From: Sciscionella marina DSM 45152
GTDB lineage: Bacteria; Actinomycetota; Actinomycetes; Mycobacteriales; Pseudonocardiaceae
Direction of reading: 5' to 3'
DNA: 64,000 nt
Assembly (NCBI RefSeq): GCF_000379465.1
Contig: NZ_KB905396.1
Span: 1-64,000 of the forward strand
Part shown: piece by piece, positions 1-7,383 of the stretch
Layout: each line of letters opens with the position of its first letter
Position numbering within the stretch: position 1 is the first letter of the stretch
Made by a program: the position numbers and the translations under genes
Notes under the pieces: generated by a model
Told to the model about the DNA's origin: nothing
The model's database searches: none
The model's input: the letters and a program-made list of their open reading frames with translations, nothing else

Positions 1-422
1 GTAGCGGCAAGGGCGAGCTGCAGTCCGGCGATCCGGGACCGCAAGATGTCCCGGTGCTCCAGCAACAGGTCCATACGCTCGGACACGGTGTCCTGACCGG
101 AATCGACGAGGTCGATGTAGTGACGCAGATCGCTGATCGGCATACCCGAGGTACGCATCCGGGTCAGGAACACCAACCGGCGCACCGCAGGCGCGCCGTA
201 GCGGCGGTGACCAGCCGCATCACGGGCAACCTGAACCAGACCGATGCGCTCGTAATACCGCAGCGTGTGCGGACTCACCCCGAGATACTTCGCCGTCGTG
301 GCGATGTCCCACTCGGTCGCATCGTCATCACGCGCAAGCGCACGCAGCGCCTCGACCGAAACCCCGCCGGGCGGATCCACCGCCAGACGCAGGGCCCGGC
401 GCAGCGCCTCATCCTCTCCCAT
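1..422 (-). CDS. MerR-family transcriptional regulator (3' end outside the window)
   Basis: The visible 140 residues hold a winged-helix MerR DNA-binding domain with the diagnostic stretch LGVSPHTLRYYERIGL, followed by AGHRRYGAPAVRRL and MPISDLRHYIDLVDSG. A start of the long dimerisation helix follows, with the C-terminus cut by the window edge. The start is the ATG at 422. About 35 residues precede the usual MerR start, which is longer than typical. The effector domain is not visible, so the ligand cannot be named. It is divergent from the MFS exporter at 647 and may control it; that link is inferred from position only. Confidence 0.85.
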   Translation of the reverse strand, partial: MGEDEALRRALRLAVDPPGGVSVEALRALARDDDATEWDIATTAKYLGVSPHTLRYYERIGLVQVARDAAGHRRYGAPAVRRLVFLTRMRTSGMPISDLRHYIDLVDSGQDTVSERMDLLLEHRDILRSRIAGLQLALAA

Positions 423-430
423 ACCGACCG

Positions 431-461
431 ACCGTAGGGGTGTGAGCGCACTCAAACGCAA
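431..461 (-). promoter_or_regulatory. Candidate MerR-type promoter with 19-bp spacer
   Basis: Read on the minus strand, TTGCGT (456-461) and TACGGT (431-436) are separated by 19 bp, the long spacer typical of MerR-activated promoters. The spacer contains the near-palindrome TGAGTGCGCTCA. The -10 lies 8 nt before the MerR ATG, implying a nearly leaderless transcript and autoregulation. This is a sequence-only prediction. Confidence 0.5.
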
Positions 462-646
462 GGCCGTCCGCCGCAGGAGGATGGAGTGAGGCGGTTCACG
501 ACCGCTTTCGGAAGCCCTGGTTCCGTGGAATCGTTATGAGTGGCGGATCGATTCAGTTGGTGACCGTCCGGGTCCCGGTCCACATATTTCGCGCACTGCC
601 GCGCCCCTTAGTCTTCGAAACCTCACAATCGCAACAGGAGATTGCT

Positions 647-1885
647 GTGCCCATCGCCCTGCTCGCGCTCGCCATCGGTGCCTTCGGCATCGGTTCGACG
701 GAGTTCGCCGTCATGGGTGTGCTGCCGGACATCGCGCACAACCTGCATGTGTCCATTCCGCAGGCGGGTTACCTGGTCACCGGGTACGCGATCGGTGTCG
801 TGGTCGGTGCCCCGCTGCTCACCGCCCTGGCCAACCGGCTCTCCCGCAAACACATGCTGCTGGCCATGATGGCGGTGTTCACCATCGGCAACCTCGCCGC
901 GGCCATGGCCCCGAACTTCGAGACCCTGATGGCCGCGCGGATTCTCACCGCGCTGCCGCACGGCGCCTTCTTCGGGGTCGGTTCGGTGGTCGCCGCCAAG
1001 CTCGTGCACTCCAGCCAGCGGGCACGGGCGATCTCGATGATGTTCCTCGGCCTGACCATCGCGAACGTGCTCGGGGTTCCCGCCTCGACCGCGCTCGGCC
1101 ACGCCGCGGGATGGCGGATGACCTTCGCCTCCATCGCGGGGATCGGCGCGATCGCGGTCATCGGTGTCGCCCTGCTCGTGCCGCGGATGCAGGAGCACGG
1201 CCAGGTGCGCATCAGCACCGAACTGCGGGCGTTCACCAAACCCCAGGTCTGGCTCGCGCTCGGGATCGCGACCTTCGGGTTCGGCGGCGTGTTCGCCACC
1301 TACTCCTACATCGCCCCGATGCTGAACAAGCTCGCCGGGATCGGTCCGGACGGGCTGACCATCACGCTCGCCCTATTCGGGCTCGGCCTCACCGTCGGGA
1401 ACCTGATCGGCGGACGGCTCGCCGACCGGGCGCTCATGCCGTCCATGTACATCGCGCTCGGCGGCCTCGCGGTGACCCTGGCACTGTTCGCGCTCACCGT
1501 GCACAACCAGGTCAGCGCCATGATCACGGTGTTCTTCATCGGGATGATCGCCTTCATTGCCATTCCCGCGGTGCAGACCAAGATCATGCGCTCCGCGGAA
1601 GAGGCACCGACCATGGCCGCGGCCGCGGTGCAGTCCGGGTTCAACATCGCCAACGCCGCGGGCGCGTTCCTCGGTGGCGCGGTGATCGACGCCGGTCTCG
1701 GCTACACGGCGCCGAACCTGCTGGGCGCGGTGCTCGCCTCGATCGGTCTCGGCCTGGCCATCACGTCCGGGCTGCTCGACAAGCGCCGCAAGCCGGTGCG
1801 GACGCCCGCGGCGATCGAATCCGCCACCACCACGGAGGCACCGGTGCCGGACACCGAGATCACATCGGAACCACAACGGGCTTGA
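647..1885 (+). CDS. MFS transporter, DHA1-type drug/sugar exporter
   Basis: Twelve-helix major facilitator of 412 residues. It opens directly in TM1 (LALAIGAFGIGSTEFAVMG) and has the loop-2/3 motif LTALANRLSRKHML, as in DHA1 exporters of the chloramphenicol/arabinose-efflux type. I place the start at GTG 647 rather than at 536, because AGGAG lies 6 nt upstream and the extra 37 N-terminal residues look unlike a transporter. The C-terminal tail is polar and Thr/Glu-rich. Its last 26 nt overlap the convergent dehydrogenase gene. Substrate is unknown; the divergent MerR gene makes export of a small inducer molecule plausible. Confidence 0.85.
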   Translation: MPIALLALAIGAFGIGSTEFAVMGVLPDIAHNLHVSIPQAGYLVTGYAIGVVVGAPLLTALANRLSRKHMLLAMMAVFTIGNLAAAMAPNFETLMAARILTALPHGAFFGVGSVVAAKLVHSSQRARAISMMFLGLTIANVLGVPASTALGHAAGWRMTFASIAGIGAIAVIGVALLVPRMQEHGQVRISTELRAFTKPQVWLALGIATFGFGGVFATYSYIAPMLNKLAGIGPDGLTITLALFGLGLTVGNLIGGRLADRALMPSMYIALGGLAVTLALFALTVHNQVSAMITVFFIGMIAFIAIPAVQTKIMRSAEEAPTMAAAAVQSGFNIANAAGAFLGGAVIDAGLGYTAPNLLGAVLASIGLGLAITSGLLDKRRKPVRTPAAIESATTTEAPVPDTEITSEPQRA

Positions 1886-2879
1886 TCGTCGCGGGATCGC
1901 GCGCGGCGATGGTCAGCGCGCCGCGCACCTCGGTGAGCGGGAAGCGGTGGGTGACCAGCCGGTCCAGCCGCACCGCCCCGCTCGCCGCGAGCTCGATCGC
2001 GGTCGGCCAGGTGTTCGCGTAGCGGAAGGTGCCGGTGACCTCGAGCTCGAACTGCTGCACCCGGGCCACCGGCAGCGCGAGCTCATCGGCGCCCATTCCG
2101 ATCAGCACCGCCCGGCCCGCGCGTCCCAGCGCCGCGATGCCCTGCAGCGTCGCCCGCGGATTGCCCGAGCACTCGAGCAGCACATCGGCCGCGACCCCGG
2201 TCAGTGCCTCGCGGCCGACATCGATGGTGCGCGCACCGAGCTCCCCGGCGACCGCGAGCCGGTGCTCGTTCACATCGGTGACCAGGACCTCGCTCGCCCC
2301 AAAGGCCCGCGCGGTCTGCGCGGCAATCAGCCCGATCGGCCCGGCCCCGGTGACCAGCACCCGGGCGCCCGGCCCGATCCGCGCCTTGCGGGCGCCCCAG
2401 ACCCCGACCGAGAGCGGTTCGAGCAGCGCACCGGCCTCATCGCTGAGCGAGTCGGGCAGCGGATAGGCGAACTCCTCGCGCAGCGTCACGTATTCGGCGA
2501 AGGCACCGTCGACCGGAGGGGTACCGAAGAACACCATGTCCGGGCACAGGTTGTAGCGCCCGAGCCGGCATTCCGTGCATCTGCCGCACGGCACCCCCGG
2601 CTCGATCGCGACCCTGGTCCCGGGAACGTGTTGGCGCGCACCCGGTCCACAGGCCACGACGACACCGCTGGCCTCGTGACCGAGCACGAGCGGCTCGCGG
2701 ACCACCGCATCCCCGATCCGGCCCTGCTCGTAGTAGTGCACATCCGAACCGCAGGTGCCGATGGCCGCCACCCTGATCAAGACCTCGCCCTCGGCCGGGA
2801 CCGGTACGGCGCGCTGTTCGGTTTCGACCTCGTGCACGCCGCGCAGGACGCTCACGGTCATCTGGTCGGGAACGGTCAC
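1860..2879 (-). CDS. Zinc-dependent medium-chain alcohol/polyol dehydrogenase
   Basis: A 339-residue MDR-superfamily enzyme resembling sorbitol/L-iditol 2-dehydrogenase. It would oxidise a secondary alcohol with NAD(P)+. Catalytic zinc ligands are visible as Cys43, the GHE motif at 67-69 and Glu154 in LEPLSV. Structural zinc cysteines are at 98, 101, 104 and 112. The Rossmann motif GAGPIG is at 178-183. The GTG at 2879 is used; an ATG six codons later is an alternative. It converges on the MFS gene with a 26-nt overlap. The exact substrate cannot be read from sequence. Confidence 0.88.
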   Translation of the reverse strand: MTVPDQMTVSVLRGVHEVETEQRAVPVPAEGEVLIRVAAIGTCGSDVHYYEQGRIGDAVVREPLVLGHEASGVVVACGPGARQHVPGTRVAIEPGVPCGRCTECRLGRYNLCPDMVFFGTPPVDGAFAEYVTLREEFAYPLPDSLSDEAGALLEPLSVGVWGARKARIGPGARVLVTGAGPIGLIAAQTARAFGASEVLVTDVNEHRLAVAGELGARTIDVGREALTGVAADVLLECSGNPRATLQGIAALGRAGRAVLIGMGADELALPVARVQQFELEVTGTFRYANTWPTAIELAASGAVRLDRLVTHRFPLTEVRGALTIAARDPATIKPVVVPM

Positions 2880-2890
2880 CCGCTCAGTCT

Positions 2891-2999
2891 AGAGTGCGTC
2901 CTGGAACCCTCGCCCGTCGTGAGCGGGACGCGGATCGGCACGCGAAGGTACTTCGCCGACCTCGCGGCGCAGCAGGGCATGGGGTTCTCAGACGTGCTC
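2891..2999. repeat. Dispersed inverted-repeat element, copy A
   Basis: A 109-bp element between the dehydrogenase start and the glmS stop. Its ends are imperfect inverted repeats (AGAGTGCGTC on the left; GAGCACGTCTGAGAACCC when the right end is read on the minus strand). Its core contains CGCGAAGGTACTTCGCCGAC, whose exact reverse complement occurs in copy B at 6756-6775. It abuts the glmS TAG stop codon. It carries no gene. Confidence 0.75.
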
Positions 3000-4868
3000 C
3001 TACTCGACCGTCACCGACTTCGCGAGGTTGCGTGGCTTGTCCACGTCGTAGCCCCGGGAGCGGGCGATCTCGGCGGCGAGCACCTGCAGCGGCACCGTGG
3101 AGACCAGCGGCTGGAGCAGCGTCGGGACCGCGGGGGTCTCGATGAGGTGATCCGCGTAGGCGCGTACCGTCTCATCGCCCTCCTCGGCGATCACGATCGT
3201 GCGCGCGCCGCGGGCCTGGATCTCGGAGATGTTCGAGACCAGCTTCGAGTGCAGCACCGCGCGCCCCTTCGGCGAGGGCATCACCACCACGACGGGCAGG
3301 CCTTCTTCGATGAGCGCGATCGGGCCGTGCTTGAGCTCGCCCGCCGCGAATCCCTCCGCGTGCATGTAGGCGAGCTCCTTGAGCTTGAGCGCACCCTCCA
3401 GCGCGACCGGGTAGCCGACGTGCCTGCCGAGGAACAACACCGCCTTCGAGTCGGCCAGCCCGCGGCCGAGCTCGCGCACCTGCCCCACCGTCTCGAGCAC
3501 CCGGGACACCGCCTCGGGCATCGCCTCGAGCTCGGCGAACTCGCGGGCCACCTCGTCCGGGTACTTGGTGCCGCGCGCCTGCGCGAGCGCGAGCCCGACG
3601 AGGTAGTTCGCGGCGAGCTGGGCGAGGAAGCACTTGGTCGAGGCGACCCCGATCTCCGGCCCGGCGTGGGTGTAGAGCACCGCGTCGGATTCGCGCGGGA
3701 TCTGCGCGCCGTTGGTGTTGGACACGGCGAGCACCCGCGCCCGCTGTTCCCGGGCGTGCCGGACCGCCTCGAGGGTGTCCGCGGTCTCCCCGGACTGGGA
3801 AACGGCGACCACGAGCGTGTCCCGGTCGAGCACCGGGTCCCGGTAGCGGAACTCGGAGGCGAGCTCGACCTCGACGGGCAGCCGGCACCAGTGCTCGATC
3901 GCGTACTTCGCGACCAGCCCGGAGTGGTACGCGGTGCCGCAGGCCACGACGAACACCTTGTCGATATCGCGCAGGTCCTGGTCGCCGAGGCGCTGCTCGT
4001 CGAGCGTGATCCGCTGGCCGTCGAAGTGTCCGCGCAGGGTGTTCGCGAGCGCGGCCGGCTGCTCCTCGATCTCCTTGAGCATGAAGTACTCATGCCCGCC
4101 CTTCTCCGCGGCCGAGAGATCCCAGTTGACCGTGAAGGCCTTCGCCTCGACCGGTTCGCCGTCGAAGTCGTACACCGTGTAGCCCTCATCGGTGATCCGG
4201 ACGAGCTGGTCCTGCCCGAGCTCGACCGCGGAACGGGTGTACTCGATGAACGCGGCGACATCGGAGGCCACGAAGTGCTCCCCCGCGCCGGCGCCCACCA
4301 CCAGCGGCGAGGACCGCCGGGCGGCGATGATCTCGTCCGGGTGCGCGAGATGGGTGACCACGAGGGTGAACGCGCCCTCGAGCCTGCGGCACACCTGCCG
4401 CACTGTCTCGGTGAGATCGCCGGTGTATCCGGCCGCGATCAGGTGGGCGACGGTCTCGCTGTCGGTCTCGCTGGCGAGTTCCACCCCGGCCTGTTCGAGT
4501 TCGGCGCGCAGCTCGGCGAAGTTCTCGATGATGCCGTTGTGCACCACGGCGACATCGCCGGCCAGCGAACGGTGCGGGTGCGCGTTGCGGTCGTTGGGCG
4601 CGCCGTGCGTCGCCCACCGCGTGTGTCCCATGCCAGCCGTTCCGGAGAACCGTTCCCTGCCCTGCGCGTCCAGCGCCTCCTCGAGGTTGGCCAGCCTGCC
4701 GGCCTTGCGCTCGATGGCCAGTTCGCTCGCCTTGTCACCGGCACGCTCGCGTCCGTGCAGGATCGCGACCCCGGAGGAGTCATAACCCCGGTACTCGAGC
4801 CTGCGCAGGCCGTTCAACACCACGTCGAGCGCGGGCCGGTGCCCGACATATCCCACGATTCCGCACAC
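3000..4868 (-). CDS. glmS: Glutamine--fructose-6-phosphate aminotransferase (isomerizing)
   Basis: Converts fructose-6-phosphate and glutamine to glucosamine-6-phosphate, the first step toward UDP-GlcNAc and peptidoglycan. The 622-residue protein starts with GTG giving MCGIVGYVG, so Cys2 becomes the N-terminal glutaminase nucleophile. The class II amidotransferase half is followed by two SIS sugar-isomerase domains (CGTAYHSG, SQSGETADT) and the C-terminal KPRNLAKSVTVE. The pathway partner glmM lies on the same strand at 10.4-11.7 kb, separated by hydrolases and an ESX-substrate operon. No glmS ribozyme-like leader was seen in the 129-nt upstream gap. Confidence 0.97.
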   Translation of the reverse strand: MCGIVGYVGHRPALDVVLNGLRRLEYRGYDSSGVAILHGRERAGDKASELAIERKAGRLANLEEALDAQGRERFSGTAGMGHTRWATHGAPNDRNAHPHRSLAGDVAVVHNGIIENFAELRAELEQAGVELASETDSETVAHLIAAGYTGDLTETVRQVCRRLEGAFTLVVTHLAHPDEIIAARRSSPLVVGAGAGEHFVASDVAAFIEYTRSAVELGQDQLVRITDEGYTVYDFDGEPVEAKAFTVNWDLSAAEKGGHEYFMLKEIEEQPAALANTLRGHFDGQRITLDEQRLGDQDLRDIDKVFVVACGTAYHSGLVAKYAIEHWCRLPVEVELASEFRYRDPVLDRDTLVVAVSQSGETADTLEAVRHAREQRARVLAVSNTNGAQIPRESDAVLYTHAGPEIGVASTKCFLAQLAANYLVGLALAQARGTKYPDEVAREFAELEAMPEAVSRVLETVGQVRELGRGLADSKAVLFLGRHVGYPVALEGALKLKELAYMHAEGFAAGELKHGPIALIEEGLPVVVVMPSPKGRAVLHSKLVSNISEIQARGARTIVIAEEGDETVRAYADHLIETPAVPTLLQPLVSTVPLQVLAAEIARSRGYDVDKPRNLAKSVTVE

Positions 4869-4997
4869 CCCGCCAAGGGTACTGACCGGTCGGCGCGGCG
4901 GTGCCGGGGCTCGACGTGCCGCTGAACACCTTCACTCCTGGACACCCGCACCAGGCACAGCGGCACGGATCAAGGCGGAGCCCGGCCGGCTGCTGCC

Positions 4998-5852
4998 TCA
5001 CAGGTATTTGGTTATGCGCTGCCAGGTTTCGTATGGCGCCTCCTCAGGTGCGAAATGGCCCGCGCCAGGCACGAGCCCGTGGTCCAGGTCTCGGATCCCC
5101 GCCGCGCGAAACCCCTCGGCGAACCGGGGCAGCCGGCCGCGCTCGTGTTCGCCGCGCAGGTACAACAGCGGGGTGTCCACCGGATCGGTCCGCTCGGCAT
5201 TGCGCCGCGCGTCCAGCTCGAACGCCCGATACCAGCCGAACCCGGCGGACAATGCCGAGGGCGTGGCATAGGTCTCGGCATAGGCGTCCCGCTCGGCTTC
5301 CCCGATCGCGCCCGAACCGGGAGCGCTGAGCACGTCGAAGAAGTAGTCGAGGTACGCCCGCTCGCGGCCGCGCACCAGCCGCTCCGGCAGCTCGGGCACC
5401 TCGTGGAAAGCGAAGTGCCAGATCGCCGGATTGCGCAGGACCTCACTCCACGGCTCCACGCCCGGCACCGCGACGTTCAGGATCACCGCCGCCCGCAGCG
5501 GGTGCCTGCGCAGATACGAGTAGACGACCATGCCGCCGATGTCGTGCCCGACGAGCGTGACCGAGCGCAGGCCGAGCTCCCCGATGACCGCGTGCACGAA
5601 ATCGGCGAGCCGATCTTTCGAACCACTAGCCTTCGAACCGTCGGTCAGCACACCTGCCGAGCCCCCGACGCCCGGCAGATCGATGGCGACGGCGTAATAC
5701 TCGGCCGCGGCGAGCGGGAGGATCCTGGCCCAGCTGCGCGCGGATTCCGGCCAGCCGTGCAGGAACACCACGGGTGGCGAGCGCGGCTCCCCCGCCACCC
5801 GCACCTGGACGGACTCCCCACCGACTCGGCATTCGATCGTATGTTCGACCAT
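4998..5852 (-). CDS. Alpha/beta hydrolase, epoxide hydrolase-like
   Basis: A 284-residue alpha/beta-hydrolase. HGWPES (33-38) provides the oxyanion region. The nucleophile elbow GHDIGG has Asp104, not Ser, as in epoxide hydrolases and haloalkane dehalogenases. The catalytic His sits in GAGHFAPEE near the C-terminus. I chose the ATG at 5852; the longer upstream reading adds 36 low-quality residues and runs through the divergent promoter region. It is divergent from the next hydrolase with 82 nt between starts. The natural substrate is unknown. Confidence 0.85.
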   Translation of the reverse strand: MVEHTIECRVGGESVQVRVAGEPRSPPVVFLHGWPESARSWARILPLAAAEYYAVAIDLPGVGGSAGVLTDGSKASGSKDRLADFVHAVIGELGLRSVTLVGHDIGGMVVYSYLRRHPLRAAVILNVAVPGVEPWSEVLRNPAIWHFAFHEVPELPERLVRGRERAYLDYFFDVLSAPGSGAIGEAERDAYAETYATPSALSAGFGWYRAFELDARRNAERTDPVDTPLLYLRGEHERGRLPRFAEGFRAAGIRDLDHGLVPGAGHFAPEEAPYETWQRITKYL

Positions 5853-5934
5853 GGTGACAGTTCTACCGCAGGCCGCCGACAATTTCCGTATCCACCGGGC
5901 ACACCGGCCCGTGGATTCGGTTACCGTGCAGATC

Positions 5935-6717
5935 ATGTCTTCGCCGAAGCGGCAGTTCACCCAGCTCGGCCAGCCCGGACCGCACTCGGTCGCGCGGGGG
6001 AACCTCGCCCTGGTCGGTATTCCCGGCTATGTGTTCACCCCGGTCGAGGGCACCGGGCTGCCCGCGGTGGCCTTCGGGCACGGCCTGCTCCAGCCGCCCG
6101 CGAGGTACGCGGGACTGCTGCGCCACCTCGCCTCCTGGGGAATCGTGGCCGCCTGCCCGGCGACCCAGCGTTCGCCGCTGCCCTCGCACCGGATGTACGC
6201 CGCCGATCTGCGGGTGACCCTCGACATCTGCACGGATGTGCGGCTCGGCGAAGGCGAGATCTCCGTCGACCCGAAAAAGCTCGGCCTCGCCGGGCATTCC
6301 ATGGGTGCCGCGGCCGCGGTGCTGCTCGCCGCCGAGGATCCGCGGGTACGCGCGGTCGCCACGCTCGCCATCGCGGAGTCCCTGCCCTCCGCCGCGGATT
6401 TCGCCGCGCGCTGCACGATGCCCTCGCTGCACATCGCCGCCGGGGAGGACCTCATCGCGCCGACCACCGCGCACGCGACCCCCATCGCGAAGGCCTGGGC
6501 GGGACCGGCGCAGCTGCGCACCGCCCCGAAAGCGAGCCACCTCGCGTTCACCGAAGGGCGGCACTGGACCGAGCTACTGCTGCACGGCAAGGCGAACCAT
6601 AAATCGATGCGGACCGCGAAGGCACTGCTCACCGCGTTCTTCCTGAAGCACCTGACCGGGGCGAGCGGCTACGACGCGCTGCTCGATGCCGAGCTCAAGG
6701 GCGCGGACCTCGCCTAG
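5935..6717 (+). CDS. Alpha/beta hydrolase, dienelactone/PAF-acetylhydrolase-like
   Basis: A 260-residue hydrolase with the nucleophile elbow GHSMGA (Ser122), an oxyanion GHG at 48-50 and a His in the region KASHLAF/GRHW. The ATG at 5935 was chosen because upstream in-frame codons belong to the divergent promoter region. TACCGT about 7 nt upstream may be a -10 of a nearly leaderless mRNA. No signal peptide is visible, so it is probably cytoplasmic. The TAG stop codon forms the first bases of repeat copy B. Substrate unknown. Confidence 0.8.
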   Translation: MSSPKRQFTQLGQPGPHSVARGNLALVGIPGYVFTPVEGTGLPAVAFGHGLLQPPARYAGLLRHLASWGIVAACPATQRSPLPSHRMYAADLRVTLDICTDVRLGEGEISVDPKKLGLAGHSMGAAAAVLLAAEDPRVRAVATLAIAESLPSAADFAARCTMPSLHIAAGEDLIAPTTAHATPIAKAWAGPAQLRTAPKASHLAFTEGRHWTELLLHGKANHKSMRTAKALLTAFFLKHLTGASGYDALLDAELKGADLA

Positions 6718-6864
6718 AGTGCGTCTGACGACTCCGTGTCCTGCTGCGCGGCAATGTCGGCGAAGTACCTTCGCGTGCCCTGTCGGCGCCTCGCGGCGTT
6801 GTCCTCCTCCCGCCGGGCTTTCAACGTCGCGGCGCCACTGCGCTGTCGTCGTCAGAGGTGCTCT
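6716..6864. repeat. Dispersed inverted-repeat element, copy B
   Basis: A 149-bp element starting inside the TAG stop of the upstream hydrolase. Left end AGAGTGCGTCTGACGACTCC pairs imperfectly with right end GTCGTCAGAGGTGCTCT. The internal segment around 6740-6780 matches copy A in reverse orientation and copy C in the same orientation. It lies in a convergent intergenic region, 3' to both neighbours. Confidence 0.78.
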
Positions 6865-6899
6865 TTACTCCGCGCAACCATGAACAGCCATAAGCGTTG

Positions 6900-6962
6900 T
6901 CATCCACGGGTTTATCCACAGCATCTCTACTGTCGACAGGCTTTTCCACAGAGTTATCCACA
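6900..6962 (+). promoter_or_regulatory. Cluster of DnaA-box-like motifs
   Basis: Two perfect TTATCCACA 9-mers (6912-6920 and 6954-6962), one TTTTCCACA (6942-6950) and one weaker TCATCCACG (6900-6908) lie in the same orientation within 63 bp. They form two pairs, each with 12-bp spacing. This is the consensus DnaA binding site. No dnaA/dnaN genes are near, so this is more likely an accessory DnaA site than the origin. Binding is inferred. Confidence 0.5.
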
Positions 6963-6984
6963 GGCTGCCTGGGGGTTGCCGGGA

Positions 6985-7383
6985 TCAGTGCTGTAGCCAG
7001 GACCGGTTCGAGAAGTCCTCGTCGTCGTCCTCGGGAACGGCCCGGCGCGCCCGCCTCGGCGGCTGCGGTGACCCGGGGGTGAACGCGGAACCACCCGCTT
7101 CGTCCTCGTCCGGTCCGAAGGACAGCACGGTGTCGGCCGTCTTGCGTTTCCACGGATCGGGTGGGTTCGCGGCCTCCAGTTCGGCGCGCGCTTTCTCCTG
7201 CTCCGCGAGCTGTTCGCGCGCCACTGCCTCCCGCTCGGCGATGCGCTGCTCGTACTCGCTCAGTTCCTGCTCGAGCTCGCCCACGCGCTGATCCGTGCGC
7301 TCCCGCAGCTCGCCGATGATGTCCTGGAACGGCGCGGTGACCCGGTGCCATTCCGGACTGCCTTCTTCGAACACTGGAATCAC
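6985..7383 (-). CDS. ESX-associated small coiled-coil protein with acidic DEDFS tail
   Basis: A 132-residue protein of unknown function. Residues about 20-70 form a Glu/Arg-rich coiled coil (ELRERTDQRVGELEQELSEY). A basic Pro/Arg stretch then leads to the acidic tail EDDDEDFSNRSWLQH. The GTG start at 7383 overlaps the PPE-like gene stop in a GTGA. It is therefore the last gene of the 10303-6985 operon. A similar DDEDFS tail closes the small protein at 13953-14303, suggesting a family of accessory proteins, perhaps chaperone-like. That role is inferred. Confidence 0.75.
   Translation of the reverse strand: MIPVFEEGSPEWHRVTAPFQDIIGELRERTDQRVGELEQELSEYEQRIAEREAVAREQLAEQEKARAELEAANPPDPWKRKTADTVLSFGPDEDEAGGSAFTPGSPQPPRRARRAVPEDDDEDFSNRSWLQH

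Noticed and set aside
2891-2999. glmS ribozyme considered near glmS
   Set aside because: The element lies at the 3' end of glmS, not in its 5' leader, and matches the dispersed repeat family instead.
1947-4925. Very long plus-strand open frame (992 codons) across the dehydrogenase and glmS
   Set aside because: It is antisense to two clearly recognisable enzymes, has Arg/Gly/His-rich composition without domains, and reflects GC-rich third positions.
6900-6962. Chromosomal origin of replication
   Set aside because: DnaA boxes are present, but there is no dnaA, dnaN, rpmH or AT-rich unwinding region; an accessory DnaA site is more plausible.
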